Of a stretch of DNA of 64,000 nt, positions 28,830-38,757 are shown in pieces. Every line of letters starts with the position of its first letter. The stretch's first letter is position 1. The notes under the pieces are model-generated. The model was not told the DNA's origin. It saw only the letters and a program-made list of their open reading frames with translations, and made no database searches. Position numbers and translations under genes: made by a program. Source of the stretch: Variovorax sp. S12S4 (lineage in GTDB: Bacteria > Pseudomonadota > Gammaproteobacteria > Burkholderiales > Burkholderiaceae_C). The DNA lies in assembly GCF_023195515.1 (NCBI RefSeq), contig NZ_JALPKR020000002.1, forward strand, positions 2,271,001 to 2,335,000, written 5' to 3'.

Positions 28830-31800
28830 ATGGCAATGCACAACCGTTCCCCACGATTCCAGCCGCGCCCGCGGCTTCGCCCGGTCGCGCTCGCACTGGT
28901 GTGCCTGGGCCTGGCGCCCGCGCTGGCCCAGACCCTGCCCACGGGGTTCTCGCCCATTGCAGGAGGCGTGTCCGTCGCGACGCCGAATGCCGCGACGATG
29001 AATATCACGCAGACCACGGCGCGGGCGATTGCGCAGTGGAACACCTTCTCCATCGGAGCGGACGCAACGCTCAATGTCGCGCAGCCGAGCACGAGCAGCG
29101 TGCTGCTGAACCGCCTCGTGGGCGGTGCTCCGGCCTCGGTCATCGCGGGCAAGATGAATGCAAACGGCCATGTCTACCTGATCAATCCGGCCGGCGTGAC
29201 GTTCTCCAAGGGCTCGTCGGTCAGCGTCGGCGGGCTGGTCGCTTCGACGCTGAACATGACCACGAGCGACGAGGCATTCATGGGCGGTGCGAACCGGCTC
29301 GAGTTCGCACGGCCCAGCGGCGCCTTCGAATCGGTGGAGAACGACGGCAGCATTACGGTCGGCAACGGCGGCACCGCCGCATTGATCGGCTCGCTGGTGG
29401 CCAACCGCGGCACCATCGTTGCGAACGGCGGCACGGCCGCCATGGCCTCGGGTGAAACAGTCACGATCGACTTCGCGGGCGACGGCCTGACCACGTTGCG
29501 CGTGACGCCCGGGCTCTACAGCGGCGTCGCGAACAGCGGCACCATGCAGGCCAACGGCGGACGCGTGGCGCTGATCGCGACGACCGGTTTCGAGGTCTCG
29601 AACGGCGTGGTCAATTCACGCGGCGTGCTGCGCGCCGATTCAATGGCGTCCCGCAACGGCGAGATCATTCTCGATAGCGGTCTTTCACCCGAGGGCGTGC
29701 GCATGACCGGCGGGCTGGTCTCGGCGGTCGGCGACGGTGCCGGCCTCACGGGCGGCACGATCGACATCAGTGGCCGCGTGATCGGGCTGGAGCCCTTCGT
29801 ACCCCCGCTGTCGTCCGTCCCGCCACCGCCGCCGCCAGGGTCCGACGACCGCGGCGTCATCGACGCGAGCGGCAGCGCCGGCGGCGGGCGCATCCGCCTT
29901 TATGCGAACGCGGCGGCCGAACTCGGCAACACCGGCGCCATCGCGATCGGCGCCGGCTCGATCCTGCGCGCGAACGCCGCCGCATCGGGCAACGGCGGCG
30001 ATGTTCGCCTGCTGGCCGAACGCACACTGCGCGCCCACGGCAGCATCTCGGCGCGCGGCGGCTCGGCCGGCGGCAACGGCGGCTTCATCGAAACTTCCGG
30101 CGGTTTTGCCGCGCCCGACGACGGACAGGGCGGCGGCTTCAGCATCAACGGACTGCGCGTGGACGCCTCTGCGCCCGCGGGTACCGCGGGCACGTGGATC
30201 ATCGACCCGTTCAATGTCGACATCGTTCCCGGCGCAGCGGCCGGCACGCTGCCGACCAACCCCTTCGAGCCGCTCGCGGCCAGCACCATCCAGGACGGCG
30301 ACATCAACGCCGCCCTCAACGGCGGCACCAGCGTACGCATCACCACCGGCGACCCCGGCGCGGGGTCGCCGACCGATGGCGACATCCGCATGTTCAACGG
30401 CGTTCGCATCAACTACAGCACGGCCAACGGGCCGTTGACCTTCCAGCTCGACGCCCACCGCAGCGTGCGCGGCGACAACAACGTGGTGATCGAGTCCTCG
30501 GGCGCCGGCGGGCCGCTCAACGTGGTGTTCAACACCGACGTCAACGGCGGCGGTGCCGCGACCGGCGGGGGCAGGTGAGCTACAGCGGCGACATCTACAC
30601 CAACGGCGGCAATGTGGTGATGAACGGCGCCTGGTCGGCCTCGGGGTCGGGGCCGAGCGTGAGCCTGAACGGCAACGTCATCGACACGCGCGTCGGCCGC
30701 ACCGATGCCGGCGCGGGCGGCTCGGTAACGATCAACGGCAACACCAGCGGGCCCTCGGGCGGCGGCTTCACGGACGCGGCGGTCTACATCAGCGGCGTGC
30801 AGATCGCCACGTCGACCGGCAACGTCGACATCACGGGCATCGGCGCCGAAACCAGCGGCGTGCGGCTCAACTCGCGCTTCACGGGCACCGGCCTGCCGAA
30901 CCGGCGCACGGACATCTCGACCACCAGCGGCAACATCACTGTGCGCGGCGTCGGCAACTTCACTGGCAACAGCAGCGAGATTCCGGGCCATGGGGTGGTG
31001 ATCAACGATTCGGCGCTTCGCTCGGTCAGCGGGAACATCGCAGTGCGCGGCCTGCGCCAGGCCGACACGGATCCGGGCACGGGGGGCGACGGCGTGCTGC
31101 TGCGCACCGGCACGCAGATTGCCACCACCGGCAGCGGCAGCATCGAGATCACCGGCCAGGCCGAGGGCGACGGCGCCGGCGTGCGGATCGGGCCGCCAGC
31201 ACCCGTGCCGGGCGTGTTCCCTCCGGTGCTTGCGGGCGTTTCCGTGTCGTCGGCCGGCGGCAACGTCGTGCTGCGCGCCAGCAACGACGGCAGCACGGAC
31301 GCGCTGGTGATCGATGGCGCCGTGAGCGCGGGCAACGTCGTCAACCTTCGCCCCGGCGGCGTGGCGGCGGACGGCACGGCCTTCGACCAGGTCGCAACGC
31401 CGATCACGCTCGGCGGCACGGCCAGCACCGGCTTCGCGGTGTCGGCGGCCGAGTTCTCCCGCATCTCGGCCGGCAACGCGATCGTGGCCGGCAGCAATGC
31501 GCATGCGGCCGACATCAACGTGGTGGGGCCGCTCGCGCTGGCCTCGGGCCTCACGCTGCAGAACGAAGGCGGCGGCAACATCTCGCTGCAGGCGCCCATC
31601 ACGGCGCCGCGCGTCGGCCTGGTGTCGGCAGGCAACATCACTCAGACCGCAGCCGCACCGATCACGGCCGGCACGCTCTTGGCCCGTTCCAACGGGGGCA
31701 GCGTGCTGCTCGACCAGGCGGCCAACAACGTGAGCGCGAACACGCTGGGCGGCGGCGCCGCCGGCGCGTTCCGCTACCAGGACGTGGATGAACTGCGCAT

Positions 31801-32656
31801 CGGCCCCGTCTCGGTCGTCGGCTACGACGCCGCCGGCAATGCGCCGCAGGTGGTGTCGGCCGGCTCCATGGCGGCGGACACGGTGTTCGTGCGCACGCTG
31901 AGCGGCGACCTGCAGCTCGGCACGGCGGTGACCAGCACGTCGGGCGCCGACCTGGTGGCCGCGGCACGGTTCCAGAACGTGGGCGGTGCCAGCCTGGGCG
32001 GCGCGCCCTGGCGCGTGTGGGCCGACACCTGGATCGGCGAGACGCGCGGCGGCGTTGCCGGCTCGGGCCTGCTGCCGAATCTCTACAACTGCGCCTACCT
32101 GGGCCTGTGCGGTGTGAGCGTGTCGCCGGGCGACAACCACTTCATCTATGCGCAGCGGCCGACCGCGACGGTCGTGATCGGCAATGCCGCACGGGTCTCG
32201 GGCTCGGACAACCCGGTCTTCACCTGGAGCATCACGGGCCTGATCCTCGGCGACAGCGGTGCAGGCTTCAGCGGTGCGGTGGGCACCGCCGCCAACCAGT
32301 CGAGCCCGCCCGGCGCCTATGCGATCAACGGCAGCTTCACCTCGGCCGAGGGCTATCTGGTCAATGTGGTGCCGGGGACGCTCACGGTCAGCAGCCCTCC
32401 GGAGGTTCCGCCAGTCACGGTCGTCGTTTTTCCGCAGATTCCGAAGCCCGATGTGGTCCGCGACCTGCCGACCACCTGGCTGTACGACCGCAACATCGGC
32501 CCGCCGCCGATCTGCTTTGCGACCGGCCCGCTCGAAGGCGACCGCGCCTCGCAGGGCAACGATGTGCTGGCGCGCGAATGGTCGCGCGTGCGCTCGCGGC
32601 CCAACCTCACGAGCTGCGTCGACACCGAGAAGCGCAACGGCTGCGCCGACTTCTAG
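28830..32656 (+). pseudogene. TpsA filamentous-haemagglutinin-type adhesin, split by one frameshift
   Basis: The first frame (28830 to 30578, about 582 residues) has a signal peptide, the TPS secretion domain (TMNITQTTARAIAQWNTFSI and GHVYLINPAGVTFSKGSSV, the NPNL-like region) and the start of a beta-helix. The second frame continues from about 30570 to 32656 with QVSYSGDIYTNGGNVVMNG, more beta-helix repeats, and an MBG-like end (VNVVPGTLTVS). A run of five G at 30567-30571 is the junction; one more G restores the frame for about 1,275 residues. The C-terminus has two cysteines nine residues apart (SCVDTEKRNGCADF), like the HMW1 anchor loop. TpsB starts only two bases upstream of its ATG. Probably surface-held rather than released. 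Confidence 0.85.
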
Positions 32657-33441
32657 GGCTTGCCGTTCGTGGGCTGGCCCGCGGCCCCGAAGCGGCCCGT
32701 ATACGTGCGCAGGCCCTGATGCGCCAGGTCGGACTGCGCGTCGATGTGGACCTTGCCGCCCAGCGCCTGCCAGCGCCGGCAGAACGCGTAGTCCTCGCTC
32801 AGGTAGCGGCCGTTGTCCGGCTCGGCCAGTACGTCGAAGAAGCGGTAGTGCGGCCACGCCTGCGCGGCGGTGTCGCGCGACGGCTCGGGCGTGTAGCGCA
32901 GGTCGGGCCGCGCCTCGGCCAGCCTTTCGAACACCGAACGGGCGATCAGCATGAAACCCGTGGGCGCGTCGAGCACCTCGATGAAACCATCGGCATCGAC
33001 CTTGCGCTCGCCGGTCCATGCGTTGGCCGGAAAGCGCGCATGCCGCGCCTCGAAGTCGGCGCGCGTGCTGCCCGCGGGCAGGGCTTCGCGCAGGCCGTCG
33101 GCGGGCCAGCCGTCCTCCTTGAGCGGATAGACGCCGGCCACCACGTCGCGGCCGGCCAGCAGCAGCCGCAGCGCCGCGGAAGGCTCAAAGCCGATGTCCG
33201 CGTCGATCCAGAACAGATGCGTCCAGCGCGTGTCGGCCATGAACTCGGCCACCAGCCGGTTGCGTGCGCGCGGAATCAGGCTGTCGCCATCGAGGAAGCG
33301 CGTCTGCATCGAAAAGCCGTGGCTCCACGCGAGATTCACCAGGCCCAGCAGGCTGCGCACGTAGATCGAGGCCAGCGCGCCGCCGTAGCTCGGCGTCGAG
33401 ATGAAGGGTCGGATGTCTTTCAGTGCGGCAATGTCGAGCAT
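32653..33441 (-). CDS. GT-A-type glycosyltransferase
   Basis: 262 residues. The opening FISTPSYGGALASIYVRSLL and the acidic motif HLFWIDADIGFEPSAALRLL (metal-binding DAD) fit a GT-A nucleotide-sugar transferase; VAGVYPLKEDG and CRRWQALGGKVHID follow. Not the HMW1C (GT41) family. The stop overlaps the TpsA stop convergently by four bases. The start at 33441 has AGGAG 8-12 bases upstream. A role in adding sugar to the adhesin next to it is plausible but unproven. Confidence 0.78.
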   Translation of the reverse strand: MLDIAALKDIRPFISTPSYGGALASIYVRSLLGLVNLAWSHGFSMQTRFLDGDSLIPRARNRLVAEFMADTRWTHLFWIDADIGFEPSAALRLLLAGRDVVAGVYPLKEDGWPADGLREALPAGSTRADFEARHARFPANAWTGERKVDADGFIEVLDAPTGFMLIARSVFERLAEARPDLRYTPEPSRDTAAQAWPHYRFFDVLAEPDNGRYLSEDYAFCRRWQALGGKVHIDAQSDLAHQGLRTYTGRFGAAGQPTNGKP

Positions 33442-33493
33442 CGGAAGGGCTCCTGTCGGCAGGCGTCGAAGTCGGTAGCGTGTGTGGCGGCGC

Positions 33494-35494
33494 TCAGGCC
33501 GGCGAGGCGGCATGCCGCCGCGTGGAAAGCAGCGCGCGCAGTTTGGCGGGCGCGACCGGCTTGGTGAGCAGCATCACGCCGCCATGGCGCAGGCGTTGCA
33601 GCACTTCGGGGCCGGTGGCGCCGGACACAAGCACGGCGAGCGCATCGGGCTGCAGGCGCTTGGCGGCGGTGATCACGTCCATGCCGTCGTCGGCGCCGGC
33701 CAGTTGCAAATCGCACAGCACCGCGTCGAAGCGCTGGTCACCGGTGCCCAGCCGCGCAATGGCCTCGGCGCCGGTGGCGATGCATTCGACCTCGCACCCC
33801 CATTGCTCCAGCAGCGCGCGGCTGCCGTCGAGGATCACGGGGTCGTCGTCGACCACCATGCAGTGCAGGCCGGCGAGCGGCGTGAGTGCGCGCGGCGCGG
33901 CTGCCGGCGCGGTGGCTTCGGCCGCCTGGGCGGCGGGCAGGGTGAGCGCAAAGGTGCTGCCCGCCTGCAGCGCCGAGCGCACCGTGATGCGGGTGCCGAG
34001 CAGCGCGGCAATGCGCGCGCAGATGGCAAGGCCCAGCCCGAAGCCGCGGCGCCGGTCGCGCTCGGTATTGGCCACCTGGTAGAACTCTTCGAAGATCCGG
34101 CCCTGGTGAATGGGCGCAATGCCCACGCCGTTGTCGCGCACTTCGATGCGCACGTTGTCGCCGTCGGCCCGGCTGCGCCGCGCGGCCACCAGCACCGTGC
34201 CGCCGGCGGGCGCATGGCGCAGCGCGTTGGCCACCAGGTTGCCCACGATGCGCTGCAGCAGCGCCGCATCGCTGCGCACCGCAAGCCCGCGGTCGCTCCA
34301 GCGCAGGCGCACGCGGGTCTCGGCCGCGGTGGGGGCGTGCTGCGCATCGAGCTGGTCGAACAGAGCGGCCAGGGGCACCTTGGTGATCGCCGGCGTCAGC
34401 ACCTGGGCGTCGAGCCGCGAGATTTCGAGCAGGTCGTCGAGCAGCACGCCCATGAATTCGGTGCTCTCCTGCAGGCGCAGCACGGCCGGGCGCTGCGCCT
34501 CGGTGGCGCTTGGCAGCAGGCCATCGATGAAAAGCCCCATGGCGTGCAGCGGCTGCCGCAGGTCATGGCTGGCCGCGGCCAGGAACCGTGCGCGCGACAG
34601 CGCCGCCTGCTCGGCTTCGGCCATGCGCTGCAGCGCCACCGCCGTGGCTTCGCGCACGCGCTCCTCGCTGACCTGTCGGTTGCGCTGCAGCCGCTCGGCC
34701 AGGCGATCGATGTCGTGTGCGAGCACGGCCAGCTCGTGCGCGTGGCCCTTGCCGGACGATGCCGCGGAAACGCTCCGCGGCTCGCCCTCGACCACGTCGC
34801 AGCGCGCTTCGAAGTGCCCGGCCTCCAATGCCGCCACCGTGCGCGACACGCGCCGCAGCGGCCGAGCCACCGTGCGCGCCATGTGGCGCACCGAGGCCCA
34901 TGCCGCGAGCAGCGCCACCATCGCAATGCCGATGCCCGCCATGAGCGAGCGGCTGCGCTCGCGCGCGTAGGCCGTGGTGTCCCGGAAGGTCTGCACCAGG
35001 CCGATAGGCGTTTCGCCCGCCGCGGTGGAGCCCGCAGGCGCGAAGGCACTGGCGCGCGAAGCCTCGCGCAGCGTGACGGGCGAGGTGAACATGCGCAGCT
35101 GCGCAAGCGCCGATGCCTTGGGGCCGGCGGTGACGAACACGCCCGCGCTGTTGCTGATCTCGACTCGCATCACCTGTCCGCCGCGCAGCGCCGCGTTGGC
35201 CACGTTCTGCAGCGCGGGCAGGTCGCCGGCATAGAGGCTCAGGTCCGACATGGCGGCCACCTGGCGCGCCACGGCCTGGCCTTCGGCATCGAAAGCCGCT
35301 TCGAGCGTTTGCAGGCGGTTGTGCGTGAACCAGCCGGTGAGTGCCAGCGCCACCGCGGCGCACGGCACCACGCCAAGGCGGAACAGGTCGCGCTGCAGGT
35401 TGCCCCGCACCACCAGCGTGGGCGTGGACAGGGGCTGCGGCTGCGCCGGCGAATCGGCGTGCGAGCCTTCGGGCGTCGTCCCCTTGTCGCTCAT
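33494..35494 (-). CDS. Hybrid sensor histidine kinase with receiver domain
   Basis: 666 residues. Membrane helix at about 36-56, periplasmic sensor of about 130 residues, second helix near 190-210 followed by a HAMP-like linker. Dimerisation box with phospho-acceptor His310 in AAASHDLRQPLHAMGLF; ATP-binding N box NALRHAP and G box DNGVGIAP; receiver with Asp595 (AVLCDLQLAG) and the conserved Lys in LLTKPVAP. No output DNA-binding domain. Its ATG overlaps the upstream binding-protein stop as ATGA, so that protein likely presents the signal. Confidence 0.93.
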   Translation of the reverse strand: MSDKGTTPEGSHADSPAQPQPLSTPTLVVRGNLQRDLFRLGVVPCAAVALALTGWFTHNRLQTLEAAFDAEGQAVARQVAAMSDLSLYAGDLPALQNVANAALRGGQVMRVEISNSAGVFVTAGPKASALAQLRMFTSPVTLREASRASAFAPAGSTAAGETPIGLVQTFRDTTAYARERSRSLMAGIGIAMVALLAAWASVRHMARTVARPLRRVSRTVAALEAGHFEARCDVVEGEPRSVSAASSGKGHAHELAVLAHDIDRLAERLQRNRQVSEERVREATAVALQRMAEAEQAALSRARFLAAASHDLRQPLHAMGLFIDGLLPSATEAQRPAVLRLQESTEFMGVLLDDLLEISRLDAQVLTPAITKVPLAALFDQLDAQHAPTAAETRVRLRWSDRGLAVRSDAALLQRIVGNLVANALRHAPAGGTVLVAARRSRADGDNVRIEVRDNGVGIAPIHQGRIFEEFYQVANTERDRRRGFGLGLAICARIAALLGTRITVRSALQAGSTFALTLPAAQAAEATAPAAAPRALTPLAGLHCMVVDDDPVILDGSRALLEQWGCEVECIATGAEAIARLGTGDQRFDAVLCDLQLAGADDGMDVITAAKRLQPDALAVLVSGATGPEVLQRLRHGGVMLLTKPVAPAKLRALLSTRRHAASPA

Positions 35495-36555
35495 CGCGTG
35501 ACGGTGAGCCGCTCGGTCAGTTCCCGCTCCTCCGGCAAGCGCAGTCCGAGTCCGCGCGCCACGGTCACGTTGACGCGCACGGTGGCGGGCGTGGCCGATT
35601 CCACCAGCGGGCCGGCGCCGGCACTTGCCAGCTTCTGGCCGAGCAGCCGCGCCTGCCGCGCGAGCTGCGCCGGCGTGGAGACCGCCGCCGCAAGCCCGCC
35701 GGAACGCACCAGCCCTTCGCTGGCGCCGAACACCGGCAAGCCCGCTCCGGCGCCCGCGCGCAACACCGAGAGCGTGGCGGCCTGGCTGTCGCCGATCAGG
35801 TCGGGCAGCACCATCAGCGCGTCGCTGCGGGGCACCACCGAATGCAGCGCCGCGGCCAGCGACCTGGCGTCGGGCGCGTATTCCACCTGCACGTCCCACG
35901 GCGGGTTTGCGCCCTGCGCCGCGCGCTGCAGCTCACGCACCAGCGGTTCCGATTCAGGCGTGGCGACCACGCCGATGCGGTACTTGTTCGGCAGCACCGC
36001 ACCCACCAGCGCAAGCTGGTCGCCCATGGCGGGGTCGCGCAGCAGCACGCCCACGCGCCTGTCGCCGCGGCGCAGGGCCGGGCTGCTGGCGCGCAGGGTC
36101 TCGTAGTCGAGCCGGCTCAGCATCGCGAGCACCAGCGGCTGCTGGCCGGGTCGCTCGAGCGCCGCGCGCGCGGCCGGCACGCCGACCGCCAGGGTCATGC
36201 CGGCGTCCGCCGGCGCCGTGCGGAGCCCGCGCGTTCGCACGCCGGCATTGGCGGCCCGGTCAGGCTCGGCGGCGGCTGCTTCCAGGGCTTGCGAGGTGTC
36301 CGCGCCGCCCTGCGGAAGCCGCACCAGGTCGAAGCGGCCGCCGGGCTCCTGGCCCGCGCGAAGATGCTGCACGAACTCCGAGTGCGCCGCGAGGTCGTCG
36401 CCCATCAGCACCGTGAGACCTGTGGCCGATGCAGCGGCGGCGGCCAGCTGCACCATGCCGCAGGCCAGCGCGGCGCGAGCGCCGCAGCGCAGCCGTTTCC
36501 GGAAGAGCGAGATGAAAGGGTTCACGGCAACAAACATGGACTGCTTCCGCAGCAA
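35491..36555 (-). CDS. ABC-type periplasmic substrate-binding protein (ABC_sub_bind-like) for the sensor
   Basis: 354 residues, exported, with a hydrophobic leader after a basic stretch (RKRLRCGARAALACGMVQLAAAAA). The body has the two-lobe periplasmic-binding pattern of PF04392-like proteins (GVLLRDPAMGDQLALVGAVLP, ALMVLPDLIGDSQAATLSVLR, LPVFGASEGLVRSGGLAAAVS). No permease or ATPase gene is adjacent. Coupled by ATGA to the hybrid kinase, so it probably acts as a ligand sensor. A start at 36537 is also possible. Confidence 0.8.
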   Translation of the reverse strand: MLRKQSMFVAVNPFISLFRKRLRCGARAALACGMVQLAAAAASATGLTVLMGDDLAAHSEFVQHLRAGQEPGGRFDLVRLPQGGADTSQALEAAAAEPDRAANAGVRTRGLRTAPADAGMTLAVGVPAARAALERPGQQPLVLAMLSRLDYETLRASSPALRRGDRRVGVLLRDPAMGDQLALVGAVLPNKYRIGVVATPESEPLVRELQRAAQGANPPWDVQVEYAPDARSLAAALHSVVPRSDALMVLPDLIGDSQAATLSVLRAGAGAGLPVFGASEGLVRSGGLAAAVSTPAQLARQARLLGQKLASAGAGPLVESATPATVRVNVTVARGLGLRLPEERELTERLTVTR

Positions 36556-36689
36556 GACAGAGCAGTACCCAATGTAAGGAAGCCCCCTGCTTGGCGCGAT
36601 AAGGCGGAGGGCTTATGTCGGCACCCGCCAGCGCTTGCAGGCGTGATGAAGTGCACAGCGCGGCGGCTGCTTGGCCTATGTCCGATGGA

Positions 36690-36710
36690 CTAGGGCCTGC
36701 AGGACCCTAG
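36690..36710. terminator. Short hairpin at the 3' end of the second hybrid kinase gene
   Basis: CTAGGG at 36690-36695 pairs with CCCTAG at 36705-36710 around a 9-base loop and includes the kinase stop codon. Without a T run it is a weak terminator candidate, or a protein-binding palindrome. Confidence 0.25.
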
Positions 36711-38596
36711 GCTTCGGCGTTGAGCAGCGCCGCCGCGCGCTGCGCCTGGATGGCCTGGCGCAGCACCCGCGGAGAAACCGGCTTGTAGAGCACCGCGATG
36801 CCGGCGCTGGCCACTTCGCGCAGGCGGTCGGGCTTGGTTTCTCCGGTGACCAGCAGGCGTGCCGTGCCGGGTCCGATGCCGCGCGGATGGCGTTCGAGCG
36901 CCGCGATCACGTCCAGCCCGTTGTCGCCGCCCTGCAAGAGCAGATCGCTCACCACCACGTCCGGCGGCCGCTCCCACGCGTCGGCCAGCGCGAGTGCTTC
37001 GGCACGCGTTTGCGCCGCCTGCACCTCGGCGCCCCAGTTGGTGAGCACCACCGACAGGCCTTCGAGAATGGTGCGCTCGTCGTCGATCACCAGGATGCGC
37101 AACTGCTCGAAGCTGGGTTCCTCCTCGACGGCGCTGGGAGCCGGCGCCACGTCCAGCGCGGGCAATGCGGCCGGCGCCGATCGCACCAGCACCCGCACAC
37201 AGGTGCCCTTGTTCGGCCGCGAAGTCAGCTCGACGCGGGTGTTGAGCAGCTCCGTCAGGCGCTGCACCGTGGCAAGCCCCAGGCCCATGCCGCGCTGGCC
37301 GCGCGGTGCCTGGCGGCCGGTGGCCTCCACCTGGTAGAACTCCTCGAACACGCGCGCCTGGTGCTGCACGGCAATGCCCACGCCGGTGTCGACCACGTCG
37401 ATGCGAACGCCCTTGCCGCGCCGGCGGGCGCCGATCAGCACGCCGCCTTCGATGGTGTGGCGCAGCGAGTTCGACACCAGGTTGTTGAGAATGCGCGAGA
37501 GCATCACGTAGTCGCAGCGCACCCAGAGGTCGGTCTTGCGCGCCACCAGCCGGAGGCCCTGCTGCTCGGCCACGGGACGGAAGTTGCGGCTGATTTCATC
37601 GAACAGCTGGTCGAGCGGAAAGTCAGCCCACTGCGGCTGCAGCACGCCGGCATCGAGCTGCGAGAGATTGAGCAGCTCCGAGAACAGCCGGTCGAGCGAA
37701 TCGACGCACTCGCGAATGTGGCCGATGCGCTGCAGGCGCACGGGGTCGGTCTCGCCGTTGGCCAGGCCGTCGGAGAACAGCGTGAGCGCGTGCAGCGGCT
37801 GGCGCAGGTCGTGGCTGGCGGCGGCCAGCAGGCGCGTCTTGGCCTGGCTCGCGACTTCGAGCTGCTGGTTCTTGCGCGCGAGTTCGGCCGTGGCCTCGCT
37901 GATGCGGCTTTGCAGCAAGCGGTGGCTTTCGGCCAGTGCGCGCGCCGCCTGGTTGAAGCCGTGCTGCAGGTGCCGCACTTCGGAGGTGCCTTCGATGGTC
38001 ACGCTCGCGGCCTCGCCGGCGCCCAGGCGGTCGACCGCCTTGCCCAGCGCGCGGATCGGCTCGCTGATGCGCCGCGCGGCCCACCAGCCCGCCAGCCCCA
38101 CGCCCACCAAGCTGGTTGCGAGCACCAGCACCACGTTGAGCCACACCGAGCGCCGCGCGTCCTGCACGGCGTCCAGGCTCATCTCGACCATGACCTTGCC
38201 GCTGTGCTTGCCGTCCTCGCTCACGATCGGCACCACCACCTGCAGGCCCTCGCCACGGGCGCGGTCGACGGTTTCGGAGTTGGCGACGATCTCGCCGTCG
38301 TCCGACCAGATCTGCACCTGCTGCACATGCGGCTGGTAGGTGCCCGACTGGGCCGTGCGCTGGAGAATGCGGCGGTCCATGCGCACCAGCGGAGCTTGCG
38401 CCGCGGTGGCGACCTGCAGCGCCACCGTTTGCGCATTGGCGCGCATCAGCTCGGTGAGGTTGTCCAGGTGCTGGCGCGTCAGAACGGCAATGGCCGCCAG
38501 TGTGGCGGCGGTTGCCGGCACCAGCGCCAGCAGGATCAGCTGCTGGGCGAAGGTGAGGCGCGCAAGCCCCCGGACGACGCGGAAGTTCCAGTTCAT
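36707..38596 (-). CDS. Second hybrid sensor histidine kinase with receiver domain
   Basis: 629 residues. Helix at about 19-38, a periplasmic double-Cache-like sensor region (VQIWSDDGEIVANSET), helix near 155-175, HAMP linker. His262 in AAASHDLRQPLHALTLF; NLVSNSLRHT and DTGVGIAVQHQ; receiver Asp551 (VVVSDLLLQGGDNGLD) and LYKPVSP. Closely similar in build to the kinase at 33.5-35.5 kb, so probably a paralogue. Divergent from the two PhnD-like genes, which may supply its ligand. Confidence 0.93.
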   Translation of the reverse strand: MNWNFRVVRGLARLTFAQQLILLALVPATAATLAAIAVLTRQHLDNLTELMRANAQTVALQVATAAQAPLVRMDRRILQRTAQSGTYQPHVQQVQIWSDDGEIVANSETVDRARGEGLQVVVPIVSEDGKHSGKVMVEMSLDAVQDARRSVWLNVVLVLATSLVGVGLAGWWAARRISEPIRALGKAVDRLGAGEAASVTIEGTSEVRHLQHGFNQAARALAESHRLLQSRISEATAELARKNQQLEVASQAKTRLLAAASHDLRQPLHALTLFSDGLANGETDPVRLQRIGHIRECVDSLDRLFSELLNLSQLDAGVLQPQWADFPLDQLFDEISRNFRPVAEQQGLRLVARKTDLWVRCDYVMLSRILNNLVSNSLRHTIEGGVLIGARRRGKGVRIDVVDTGVGIAVQHQARVFEEFYQVEATGRQAPRGQRGMGLGLATVQRLTELLNTRVELTSRPNKGTCVRVLVRSAPAALPALDVAPAPSAVEEEPSFEQLRILVIDDERTILEGLSVVLTNWGAEVQAAQTRAEALALADAWERPPDVVVSDLLLQGGDNGLDVIAALERHPRGIGPGTARLLVTGETKPDRLREVASAGIAVLYKPVSPRVLRQAIQAQRAAALLNAEA

Positions 38597-38757
38597 GGGG
38601 GCATTGGGCGCATGAAGATCGAGCTTACGGGCGCTGGTTACGGTGCGAAAGATGGGAAAAACATCACAAAAAAGACTTGTATTTGATATCTAATCGTGTC
38701 CGCGTTTGTCCATGTTAGACCCGCTGACCCGCAGCGGCTCATGTTCCGTGCCCAAAA

